64,000 nucleotides of DNA from contig NC_088307.1 of assembly GCF_032854445.1 (NCBI RefSeq), forward strand, positions 1,118,001-1,182,000, read 5' to 3'. The stretch is from Liolophura sinensis (taxonomy: Eukaryota; Mollusca; Polyplacophora; Chitonida; Chitonidae). The position numbers and the translations under genes were made by a program. Positions 1 to 10,235 of the stretch are shown here, piece after piece (positions within the stretch are counted from its first letter, which is position 1; each line of letters starts with the position of its first letter). A model generated the notes under the pieces. It was not told where the DNA came from and ran no database searches. It saw only the letters and a list, made by a program, of their open reading frames with translations.

Positions 1-171
1 TTGTACATCTAAATTTGCATGTATGCCCTGGGCATGGGTGTCAAAAAACCGTACATGGTGAACTTGACACAGTTTTCCAGTCAGGCAGTACTATACATAT
101 TTTCAGACTAGGATTGGTACGTGTAGACTGGACAGTAACATCAATGGAATATTACCAAAGTAATGTTGAAA

Positions 172-277
172 GTGTACAGGTATTACATCAAAGTGTACAG
201 GTGTTACATCAAAGTGTACAGGTATTACATCAAAGTGTACAGGTATTACATCAAAGTGTACAGGTATTACATCAAAG
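172..277. repeat. 21-bp minisatellite, about 5 copies
   Basis: Five near-identical head-to-tail copies of a 21-bp unit (GTGTACAGGTATTACATCAAA) lie just before the first visible exon of the unknown gene. Because 21 is a multiple of 3, both strands stay open, which gives spurious short ORFs. Confidence 0.95.
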
Positions 278-376
278 CCAAGGTACATCGAGATACACAA
301 TTAGAAAACCATACAAAATTAATAGATTGTTGGTGTTGTTTTTCATAAATGTGACACAGCAGTTTTCTTCTTGTAG

Positions 377-3300
377 GAGTAAAAGATGCACACCAGAAAA
401 AGGAGAAAGAGTGGCATATAGATGACAGCTATCCAGTAAGTATATCACAGTGGGTAAGCTGTAAAACAGTGCTTCCTGTGTGTAACACATCTGGTGTCCG
501 GTCAAACCTGTTCACTCTTTAATTCCCCTGGAAGAACATGTACTTTCCCCCACGTAGTGCATCTCACAAAACATTTACAACGCTTATAATGTCTCCTATT
601 GCATGAGTGGAGTTGTTTAAATGCTGAATCCAGTTTGAATACAGTGTGGATATGTTTGCATTTTGAACACATTTTCAGTGTGGGTATGTTTGCATTTTGA
701 ACACATTTTCAGTGTGGATATGTTTGCATTTTGAACACATTTTCAGTGTGGGTATGTTTGCATTTTGAACACATTTTCAGTGTGGATATGTTTGCATTTT
801 GAACACATTTTCAGTGTGAGTATGTTTGCATTTTGAACACATTTTCAGTGTGGATATGTTTGCATTTTGAACACATTTTCAGTGTGGATATGTTTGCATT
901 TTGAACACTGCTTGAATCAAGATCATTATGTGTTAAGACAAAACATATTTTCAGTCGAGTCTCAAGCTTGATTTGTCAGTCCTCCAGCTCCAGTTTGAAT
1001 GCAGTTCTTAGCTTAATTAATGTATATGTACATTTGTACTAAATCCAGTATTTCTGCTATATTATCCCAGACTGCAAGGTATTAAAGTTGTGTATACTAA
1101 TAAAAGCTGGGGACCTCTGTGGGTCAGTTGGTTAGCACACTAGCTCAGCATGATGACCAGTGGGCTTCTAACCAATGCGGTTGCTGTGAGTTCAAGTCCA
1201 GCTCATGCTGGTTACCTCTCCGGCTGTAAGTGGGAAGGTCTTCCAGTAACCTGCGGATGGTCATGGGTTTCCCCCTGAGCTCTGCTCGGTTTCCTCCCAC
1301 CAAAATGCTGGCTGCTGTGGTATAAGTGAAATGTTCTTGAGTATGGCGTAAAACACCTGTCAAATAAATAAATCAAATAAATAAACTAACAAAAACTGGA
1401 TACTGCAAAATTTTGATTAAATCCCTTATTCTGCATTAAGTTTTAATAGACATATGAATTATGTATATATACATTTAGCGTAAAGTCATACAGGCATGCT
1501 CAAGATTGATAGAAAGGGATTCTCGACATATCTGATTAATCACATATTTCATTGTTTTCATACATTTATTTATTTATTTGATTGGTGTTTTACGTTGTAC
1601 TCAAGAATATTTCACTTATATGACGGCAGCTAGGATTATGGTGGGAGGAAACCAGGCAGGGCCTGAGGGAAACCTACGACCATCCACAGGTTGTTGGAAG
1701 AGCTTCCCATGTACAGTTTTTTCATATATTACCCCAGCAAGTACATGCAAGTTAAAAATCATACGTGCGCTCAAGAGTCATTTGATTTTTCCTCATACAG
1801 TTGGTAACGGTGAGTAAAGGAACCAAGTCACTAGTCGGTATGGAGTCTGTAAGGAGAGAACGAACGACACTGCAGAATGGATCCAAGCGGAGGAACTCAG
1901 ATTGTTTTCCAAGGGCACCTGTTCAGAGAGATCGTGCAAGAGGGCACAGCAAAGATCTTCCTGCCTGGAGTAAGCCAGTGTTCCCTCTCAACCTGGGTTC
2001 CATGTCACAGGCATCCACCTCTGACACCAACGGGAAGCTGCCTAACTCCTTCACCCATACAGACAGCTTTCTAGGATTGACCACACCTGTGGGCCTAAGG
2101 AGAGAGAAATCCAACGTACTGTCACTTGCCAGACAGGGAGAGCGGAGGTACGGCATCACACTGAGGTCAGATTCTCAGTTTTAGTCTTTGAAGAAAGGTT
2201 CACATGTGAAAAGCACAGAACTATAGCACCATTGTAGACTAATGACTGTCTTTACATGCCGACGGAAGGAGATACGTTTGATTGTGAAACAATTGACCCT
2301 GTATTGGACCTGTTTAAAGTGTATATGTGAATTACATGTAGATTAAGCCACTCATGGTGTAATTAACGTGTTGTCGCAAAAGTATAAAGCCATTGTGCAG
2401 GTCACAGCCATATCCATCTCTAAGGCATGAAGTGTTTTATACTTTTGTGAGATACATATGATTGTGAAACAATTGACCCTGAATTGGACCTGTTTAAAGT
2501 GGACATGTGAATTACATGTAGATTAAGCCACTCATGGTGTAATTAACGTGTTGTCGCAAAAGTATAAAGCCATTGTGCAGGTCACAGCCATATCCATCTC
2601 TAAGGCATGAAGTGTTTTATACTTTTGTGAGATACATATGATTGTGAAACAATTGACCCTGAATTGGACCTGTTTAAAGTGGACATGTGAATTACATGTA
2701 GATTAAGCCACTCATGGTGTAATTAACGTGTTGTCGCAAAAGTATAAAGCCATTGTGCAGGTCACAGCCATATCCATCTCTAAGGCATGAAGTGTTTTAT
2801 ACTTTTGTGAGATACATATGATTGTGAAACAATTGACCCTGTATTGGACCTGTTTAAAGTGGACATGTGAATTACATGTAGATTAAGCCACTCATGGTGT
2901 AATTAACGTGTTGTCGCAAAAGTATAAAGCCACTGTGCAGGTCACAGCCATATCCATCTCTTAAGGCAAGGTTATCTGTTTATGTATACATAACACCTGG
3001 GACATTATTTCATTGTAGTGTTATAATCTGCAGAGATCTGCAGAAATAACAATGTGATACCCTGTAAATCGTGATGACGATCACTATACTGGTATGGTGT
3101 GTACTTCCACAGGCCTTTGAATAGGGGAAACAAGTTCCTTAACAAAGACCCCCAGGAGACTCCCGTGCTGATGGAGACACCCACATGGGCCCCACCCATG
3201 GACCTCATAACTCAGAAGGCTCAGCCCCTCCACAACAAGTTTGTGCCCATGCAGTTTAGAACCCAGCCCTCTAATCTGTCCATGGGTCAGATTGAACGAA

Positions 3301-6300
3301 TGAATACCCAAGTTCTGGAGTCAAAAGGTTGGTTTTGGCAAGTTTGTTATGTCTACATGTCTGATAAGGGATTTGTTCACATGACTTGCTATTAAAGTTG
3401 CCTGAGCATAAAATGGTGCTAAAGGACTGTGCGACTCACTGTTCGGATTGCCATTTGTTCAGTTTTGCATTTGTTGAAGACATCCTGCCTTCTGGCAGCT
3501 GTATGCCATGCAAGGCTATATGTAACAGCTGGGAAAGTTAGCACTCGACATTTTCAACCTTTGCTATGATTACTTGAACTTTTCAGCCTTTATCATGATT
3601 ACTATGACATTTCAACCTTTATCATGATTACTTTAACTTTTTAGTCTTTGTCATGATTACTGTGACATTTCAGCCTTTGTCATGATTGCTATGACATTTC
3701 AGCCTTTATCATGATTACTTGACATTTCAGCCTTTGTCATGATTACTATGTCTTTTCAACTTTTATCATGATTACTACGACATTTCAGCCTTTGTCGTGA
3801 TTACTATGACATTTCAGCCTTTATCATGATTACTATGACATTTCAACATTTATCATGATTAAACTTTTCAGCCTTTGTCATGATTGCTATGACATTTCAA
3901 CCTTTGCCATGATTACTGTGACATTTCAGCCTTTGTCGTGATTACTATGACATTTCAGCCTTTGTCATGATTACTATGACATTTCAACCTTTATCATGAT
4001 TACTTTAACTTTTCAGCCTTTGTCATGATTACTATGACATTTCAGCCTTTGTCATGATTTCTATGACATTTCAGCCTTTGTCGTGATTACTATGACATTT
4101 CAGCCTTTGTCATGATTACTATGTCTTTTCAACCCTTGTCATGATTACTATGACATTTCAGCCTTTATCATGATTACTATGACATTTCAACCTTTGTCAT
4201 GATTGCTATGACATTTCAGCCTAGGTCATGATTACTATGACATTTCAACCTTTATCATGATTACTATGACATTTGTCATGATTTCTATGACATTTCAGCC
4301 TTTGTCATGATTACTATGACATTTCAGCCTTTGTCATGATTACTATGTCTTTTCAGCCTTTGTCATGATTACTTTAACATTTCAGCCTTTATCATGATTA
4401 CTATGACATTTTCAGCCTTTGCCATGATTGCTTTGACATTTTCAATCTTTGCCTATGCCATTATTACATGTATTACATGTATGGCATTTCTGTCTTTATC
4501 TCTATCAGAGTAACTTTCAAGCTTACTTATTGCGACGTTTTATAAACAGTCCTTCATCCATCATTTCCATTAATATTAATGATTTGTTAGACTAATACAA
4601 ATTCTTTAACCATTCCTATTATTAAGTTGAGATTTCGACATTTGAAATCATAAAATATCTGAAAAGAATAGTGCAAATATTTATGAAAGAAAAACGCAAA
4701 TGAACAAAGAGAAGTGTTTATTTCTAATGATGTCTAATGCATTTTTTACCTTTTTGTGGTCAGGTTTAGGAGGGATGAATTTGAAGAGAATACAAAGCCT
4801 TAGCCGGAGTCACACACATGGAGATCTGAGAAGCACAGATCATTCTTCATCTTCACTCATCCACAACTTGAAGAACAGGGATCACAAGGACCCCCTTACC
4901 AGTGTAACACTGCACGATTTGAATAGGTGAGAGTCATAGTTCACAGCTGTACAATGTTGAGTAGTTCTGGCATAGTGGTACATATACACTAGTGTAGTTC
5001 TGGCATAGTGGTACATGTACACTAGTGTAGTTCTGGCATAGTGGTACATGTACAGTAGTGTAGTTCTGGCATAGTGGTACATGTACACTAGTGTAGTTCT
5101 GGCATAGTGGTACATGTGCACTAGTGTGGCTCTGGCATAGTGGTACATGTACACTAGTGTAGTTCTGGCATAGTGGTACATATACACTAGTGTAGTTCTG
5201 GCATAGTAGTACATGTACACTAGTGTGGTTCTGGCATATTGGTACATGTACACTAGTGTAGTTCTGGCATAATGGTACATGTACACATTTGAACACGGAC
5301 CATAAGTGGGGGGGCCTCTGTGGCTCAGCACATGTACACTAGTGTGGCTCTGGCATAGTGGTACATGTGCACTCCTGTACCTCTGGGTATAGTGGTACAA
5401 GAACACATGTGTAGCTCTGGCATAGTAGTATATGTACACTCCTGTATTTCTGTCATAGTGGTACATGTACACTAGTGTAGCTCTGGCATGTTGGTACATG
5501 TACACTAGTGTGGCTCTGGTAGAGTGGTACATGCACACTTGTGTAGCTCTGGCATGTTGTGGTAGTACTCTACCATGTAAAGGTGTTATCTCCCAAACAG
5601 GTAAAGGTGTTAGTTTCCCAACAGGTAAAGGTGTTAGTTCTCCACCAGGTATTGGTGTTAGTTCCCTAATGGATAAAGCCCCCATTGTCAAGATGTTAGT
5701 TCCCGACGAGGTAAATGTGTTCGTTACCCAACAGGTAAAGGTCTTAGTTCCTCACCAGGTAAAGGTGTTAGTTCTCCATCTGGTAAAGGTCTTAGTTACC
5801 CACCAAGTAAAGCTGTTTCTTCCCCAACAGGTAAAGTGTTAGATCTGCAACAGGTGAAGGTGTTAGTTCCCCACTAGGTAAAGACGTTAGTTCCCCAACA
5901 GGTAAAGGTGTTAGTTCTTCCACCAGGTGAAGGTTTTAGTTCCCCACTAGGTAAAGGCGTTAGTTCCCGAACATGTAAAGGTGTTAGTTCCCCAACAAGT
6001 AAAGGTGTTAGTTTCCCGCCAGGTGGAGATGTTAGTTCTCCACCAGGCAATGATGTTTTTTTCCCGAACAGGTAAAGATGATAGTTCCTCAACAGGTAAA
6101 GATGTTAGTTCCGCAACTTGTAAGGATGTTAGTTCCCCAACATGTAAGGATGTTAGTCCCCCAACAGGTAAAGATGTTAGTTTCCGAACAGGTAAAGGTG
6201 TTACTTCCCCACTAGGAGCTTCTTCCCAATTTCAGTATTGTTTAAGGAATACGATGTGATGCCTACAATGATGGATGCCATGGTCGTTACGTGGTCTTAA

Positions 6301-6478
6301 CGTTAAAAGGCGTCCGTGTAAGTGGGCTTATGTCTACATCTTAGCTTAGTTAATATTTAGTTGAATAACCTCTCTTTCACGTTCATGTACATTCCGTTGT
6401 TGTTGTTGCAGGGTTCAATCACATTCTCCTCCTGGGCATCAGAAACACGATGCCACGTGGCCTGTCAATGCTACGTGA
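377..6478 (+). CDS. Unrecognised multi-exon gene, 3' part (five exons)
   Basis: Five exons can be chained by splice signals and matching phases: 377-435 (TTGTAG acceptor, GTAAGTAT donor), 1801-2147, 3113-3327, 4764-4926 and 6412-6478 (stop TGA). Junction phases are 0, 2, 1 and 2, and every join keeps one open frame, which is unlikely by chance. The visible part is about 280 residues. It is polar, rich in Ser, Arg, Lys, Asn and Gln, has no transmembrane segment and no domain I recognise, and looks largely disordered. The end of exon 1 carries a charged stretch (HQKKEKEWHIDDSYP). The 5' end lies outside the window, so the start and any folded domain are unseen. All four introns hold repeats, and the stop codon sits in the first unit of a minisatellite. 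It could be a cytoskeletal or adaptor protein tail, but I assign no function. The exon chain is inferred from sequence only. Confidence 0.6.
641..910. repeat. 34-bp minisatellite, about 8 copies
   Basis: Tandem 34-bp units of the form CAGTGTGGATATGTTTGCAT plus TTTGAACACATTTT, with only GGATA/GGGTA/GAGTA variation. It lies in the intron between the exons at 377-435 and 1801-2147. Confidence 0.95.
1108..1385 (+). mobile_element. tRNA-derived mollusc-type SINE, full length, diverged
   Basis: The head resembles a tRNA with an A box (TGGGTCAGTTGGTTAGCACA) and a B box (GTTCAAGTCCA). The conserved core follows, with the tail TGGCGTAAAACACC and AAATAAATAAAT. It matches the other copies in the window (9937, 32757, and reversed at 14095, 25385 and 53091). 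It is intronic in the unknown gene. Confidence 0.9.
1567..1715 (-). mobile_element. SINE, head-truncated copy
   Basis: Reverse-oriented 3' half of the same SINE: ATTTATTTGATTGGTGTTTT at the left end, then the CTCAAGAATATTTCACTTAT core. It breaks off near the GGTTG(C/T)TGG block. It ends about 85 bp before the acceptor of the exon at 1801. Confidence 0.88.
2269..2963. repeat. 180-bp satellite-like tandem repeat, about 3.9 copies
   Basis: Four copies with an exact 180-bp period, nearly identical to one another (a few single-base differences). Each runs from GAGATACATATGATTGTGAA to the ATCTCTAAGGCATGAAGTG region. It starts about 120 bp after the donor at 2147 and ends 150 bp before the acceptor at 3112. 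The unit size and homogeneity resemble a satellite monomer; no coding potential is seen. Confidence 0.95.
3543..4445. repeat. 29-bp minisatellite, about 30 copies, acceptor-like units
   Basis: Imperfect tandem units of about 29 bp (TTACTATGACATTTCAGCCT followed by TTGTCATGA), with several shortened units. It lies in the intron before the exon at 4764. Each unit carries a pyrimidine-rich TTTCAG that looks like a 3' splice site. Confidence 0.93.
4960..5560. repeat. 33-bp minisatellite with an embedded SINE scrap
   Basis: About 10 good and several degenerate copies of a 33-bp unit (TAGTGTAGTTCTGGCATAGT plus GGTACATGTACAC). It starts about 35 bp after the donor at 4926. At about 5308-5326 the array contains GGGGCCTCTGTGGCTCAG, the first 18 bases of the local SINE. 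The 33-bp period keeps the minus strand open for 269 codons, an artefact of the repeat. Confidence 0.93.
5575..6215. repeat. 24-bp minisatellite, about 26 copies, donor-like units
   Basis: Tandem 24-bp units of the form CAACAGGTAAAGGTGTTAGT plus TCCC. They lie in the last intron of the unknown gene. Most units contain CAGGTAAAG, which resembles a 5' splice site. Confidence 0.93.
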
Positions 6479-6690
6479 CACAAACTCAATTCCACGTGGC
6501 CCGTCAATGCTACGTGACACAAACTCAATTCCACGTGGCCCGTCAATGCTACGTACCTCAAGCTCGATTACACGTGGCCTGTCAATACTATGTGAGACAA
6601 GCTGGATTCCACGGGGCCATTCAGATGCTTACGTGACACAAGTTCAGTTCCGCGTGGCCTATCAAAGCTGTGTGACACAAGCTCGTCCCT
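6453..6690. repeat. 39-bp minisatellite over the end of the unknown gene
   Basis: About six copies of a 39-bp unit, CCACGTGGCCCGTCAATGCT then ACGTGACACAAACTCAATT, becoming degenerate to the right. The first unit overlaps the final codons and the stop of the gene ending at 6478; the rest would lie in the 3' UTR. Confidence 0.9.
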
Positions 6691-6922
6691 TGAAGGGTAG
6701 AAGAAATAACGGGAGCCTGTGTCAGACTCATGGCCTGGTTTACCGCAGCCGTGTGGTTTGCTGTGCTGCAACCAGTGAAAACTATCCTACATATATGTTC
6801 TTGTGGGAAACCAAGACTTGGGAATGCTGACTTTGCCATGGGGCTATTCATGGGTGGCTTAGGGACATGGGCGGTGATATCTGGAGAGGTGACATGTATC
6901 TTAGGAAACATTTGACTGTGCT

Positions 6923-6928
6923 AATAAA
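6923..6928 (+). terminator. Candidate poly(A) signal for the unknown gene
   Basis: AATAAA lies 445 bp past the stop codon at 6478, the nearest clear canonical signal on this strand. It would give a 3' UTR that includes the 39-bp array. Confidence 0.45.
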
Positions 6929-6929
6929 C

Positions 6930-7560
6930 GTAGCTTATATATGGATCCAACTGATACATGTAATTGTGCAGTGTGTTGTAAGAATCAAATAGGCCACAGT
7001 TATACATTTAAATCAAGAGAGGATACAAATATGTTCATGAAATAGGAGTCAAAGATTGTGTAATACATGTAGGCCTCCGTTCTAAATCAGATGATTTCGC
7101 CTGTCCAAGGAATCCAATACTCTTAGTGCATATCTTATGGCTCTGAAGGCAAGTTTACATGTACATGCATCTTCGGAATCAGTGGATATGATCAGACGTA
7201 TGTGCTATGTTTAGGAAAAGTATGATACACGCAAATAGTGAATCAAATGATTCATTATTAATGGAATCAGGTGTCTGACTACATGTGAAACATAGCTGTA
7301 GACGGTTACCTTCTGAATCAGTAACAGTCTGTGATGATACTTGTATGTATCTTGCATATCAAATATTGTTATACATAGTATTATATTAAACACTGTGATA
7401 TTTTTTAAATTGTTGAAACTGTGATCATATATTTTGTGCCTTGCGTGTTGAAAATTCGGAAAACAGGGTTTTTCATTCAGTCATTTATACCTACTGTGTT
7501 TAGTTCTTCCACAGTACACGAGAGATGTATTTATGTAAATACAAATGTTATTCTCTTTCA
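6930..7560. other. Intergenic, nothing recognised
   Basis: AT-rich single-copy sequence with no ORF, repeat or RNA gene that I can support. Confidence 0.6.
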
Positions 7561-8770
7561 TTATAACACCACCTATCCTATAAATGTTCATTTTTCCGGA
7601 TAATAAAGGCATGACATATCGTTTTGATATGCACCACGTGTAATATAAATTCCGACATTTGATGGGTCCGTGTAGCTTTTCATTCTTGAAATCGACCAAG
7701 TTACAACTCGGCTGTACAGGCACTATTTTTTTTACAACTTTTTCTGGCCGTCTGCGAATGTCAACATGGCCGACTTTCGACCAAGAGATATCGAAAACAT
7801 TGACAAAAAAGGACGCGTTAAAGTTAAAATTGTGACAAGAGATAATGGAATCAATGTAGAAATCCCCGGCATTAACTACGACATAGCGCTATTGCCACGA
7901 AGGCCAAGTAAAATCCCCCGACGGAAAACATCGCGTAGGCCATTATTTTTCTTAACATTATTCTATAGGCCCAAAACTTTGAGCTTCACTAATTTTGACA
8001 TCATCCAGATGAAACTAATATCTACCGTACTTAAATTCTGTTAGAAATCAATACTCTGTTGACTGTTTTACTTGTTCAAGCTTCGTTAAGTTAAACTGTC
8101 AGTTGTTTTTTGAAAGTTGCACGGCCTGTACTCGGCGCACGTGTAATTTGTCTTTTTTTAGACGGTAATTCTTTCTGTAGTAAAAAATGTAATATTTTCG
8201 TTAGAAATATTAACGTATTGAACGATATGTTGTATAAAGCAAACTTTTGACATGTCTGTTGTGTAAAAAAGCCGTTATGTAAATAAATTTTGTCTGACGT
8301 CAGCGCAGTTTCCCAAAATTTAAACTATCAGTTGTTTTTTGAAAGTTGCACGGCCTGTACTCCGCGCACGTGGAATTAATCTATTTTTAGACCATAATTC
8401 TTTCCATAGTAAAATTTAATGTTTTTGTTATAAATATTAACATATTGAACCATATTTTGTATAAAGCAAAATTTTGACATGTTTGTGGTATTTAAAAAAA
8501 GTCGTTATTTCAATAAATTTTGCCTGTATTTTATTATACTCTGCCATGCACTGGTCACTTACTGATGATGCTTCACTTGACCCATATATGTGATATCACT
8601 TCGCAGTTTTTGAAAAGTTTAAAACGCAACAATTTTTTTCGGCTATACATTTACAATTAGGCATTTATGGGATAAATAGGATATGAAATTCGTGACTGTC
8701 GATATCAAATTTTTTAAACGAGAGTTGTAGTGAGGGTCACTCATTACATATCCTCTGTGTATGCGTGTAC
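7560..8770 (+). repeat. Dispersed repeat R1, copy 1, with a short ORF (7766-8044)
   Basis: This segment recurs in reverse orientation at 26268-27400. Both copies share a promoter-like stretch, CACCACGTGTAATATAAATTCC(variant), an ATG followed by ADFRP, the AGGCCCAAAACTTTG block, and a right part with GCTTCACTTG. The ORF here is 92 codons (MADFRPRDIENIDKKGR at the start). The matching ORF in the other copy stops after about 28 codons. Positions 8090-8310 and 8320-8530 are a diverged internal tandem duplication. No transposase or RT is visible, so it is probably a non-autonomous element of unknown class. Confidence 0.75.
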
Positions 8771-8889
8771 ATGTGTATGTAAACCGTTGTAGGTAATGTT
8801 TATGACACTTCTGTAATGATCAACACATGCACTCTATGTACAGGATCCATTTTGTGAGATTTTACCCCACATTTGTTAACTGTTTCTAA

Positions 8890-9066
8890 CCACAGAGCTG
8901 GCTTCATGTCCGATTGTGCGTGCTAAGGCTTTCCTCAATCTGTGGATGGTCGTTGGTTTTCCGCGCACATGGCTGGGTTTCCTCCGATCGTAATGCCGTT
9001 GTACAAATGAAATACTTTTTAGTAGGGCGTAATACTCCAGTCAAAAAAAAAATAAGTAGATAAACA
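8890..9066 (+). mobile_element. SINE, 5'-truncated and strongly diverged
   Basis: Starts within the GAGCTGGCTTCATGTCC block and ends with GGGCGTAATACTCCAGTCAA and an A-rich tail. It is the same family as the 9937 copy, but with many substitutions, so it is an old insertion. Confidence 0.75.
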
Positions 9067-9314
9067 AACAAACAAACACAATCTTAAGTAGGGATGTGGC
9101 CATAGGGATTGGGGCCATCACATCTTCGGAACAATTTTGTGTCTATGTCGCTCCTTCGTCCTTTATTTTCCCAACAGGAACGCGCCATTTTACAACTTAA
9201 ATATAGTATTGCGACGTAGTCACTCTAGATTGTAACAGATTTTTTAGCGTTTTAATCCCATGCATTACATCATGACGAATAGAGTTCAAATATTTGACTG
9301 TTTGTATATGTGGC

Positions 9315-9590
9315 TAACAGTGAGTGATTGAGTGCTCTCGGTTTAACGTCGTACTGAACAATTTTTCAGTCATATGACGACGAAGGAATCCTTAGGGTGT
9401 ATGCAGTATGCCTCCTTGTTGCAGGACGGATTTCCACCGCTCTTTTGTCTAGTGCTGCTTCACTGAGACGACTTACGGGAGGCAAGTAAGCAGACTCACC
9501 CGAGCCATTATACTGATACTTGTCAACCAGTCGATGCACTATCCCCTTCATGTTGAACGCCAATCGAGGAAGTTACAACTTCCGCTCTTT
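9315..9590 (-). mobile_element. SINE family B, reverse copy lacking its tRNA head
   Basis: The reverse complement matches the body of the element at 31716-32070: the AACTTCCTCGATTGGCGTTC block, AGTATAATGGCTCGGG, ATCCGTCCTGCAAC, and the tail GTACGACGTTAAACC. The tRNA-like head is absent. Confidence 0.85.
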
Positions 9591-9936
9591 AATATGTGGC
9601 TAAGAAGAACTACGTCAGCATGTAAGGTCTAGACCTGGAAGCTGTGTTGTAGACGCCAGTAAATTTATGCAAGTGAAAAAAAAGTAAATTGATCCGTAAT
9701 GTTACATGTAGTTTATTTTTCTGTGGAAGTATCTCTGGCTTTTATACTCCATCGGCGTTTACCATATGGTTTCCTGGGGACAGTTTCACAAAGATGTCGT
9801 ACATGTACGAGAGTCAAACATATAGGATAATTCCACGGTATTAGAATGTCCTGCGCCGCTTTGTGAAACCGGGACGAGACCATTGCTGACTCTATCAAAC
9901 TACATATTACATCGTGTGTTTCTTTAATTTGATGTT

Positions 9937-10201
9937 CTGGGGGCCTCCGTGGCTCAGTCGGTTAGCGCGCTAGCGCAACGTAATGACCCAGAAGCCTCTC
10001 ACCAATGCGGTCGCTGTGAGTTCAAGTCCAGCTCATGCTGGCTTCTTCTCCGGCCGTAAGTGAGAAGGTCTGCCAGCAACCTGCGGATGGTCGTGGGTTT
10101 CCCCTGGGATCTGCCCGGTTTCCACCCACCATAATGCTGGCCGCCGTCGTATAAGTGAAATATTCTTAAGTACGGCGTAAAACACCAATCAAATAAATAA
10201 A
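9937..10201 (+). mobile_element. Full-length SINE with 12-bp target-site duplication
   Basis: Complete copy from GGGGGCCTCCGTGGCTCAGT to CAAATAAATAAA. It is flanked by the direct repeat TAATTTGATGTT at 9925-9936 and 10202-10213. The intact duplication and low divergence suggest recent retroposition. The A box is TGGCTCAGTCGGTTAGCGCG and the B box is GTTCAAGTCCA. Confidence 0.93.
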
Positions 10202-10235
10202 TAATTTGATGTTGATGTGAAATAACAGCTTTACT

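Noticed and set aside
4882-5691. 269-codon minus-strand ORF with repeating VYMYHYART
   Set aside because: Read-through of the 33-bp array; the period is a multiple of 3.
4960-6215. Tandem arrays considered as CRISPR
   Set aside because: Units are contiguous without unique spacers, and the genome is eukaryotic.
6730-6915. 61-codon ORF (starts MAWFTAAVWFAVLQ) considered as a small membrane protein
   Set aside because: It lies in the probable 3' UTR of the unknown gene and overlaps other short frames; no supporting evidence.
9960-10020. tRNA-like sequence with A and B boxes, considered as a tRNA gene
   Set aside because: It is the head of the SINE, followed by the shared core, and cannot be folded to a proper cloverleaf by eye. 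The same holds for 1108, 32757 and the family B head at 31716.
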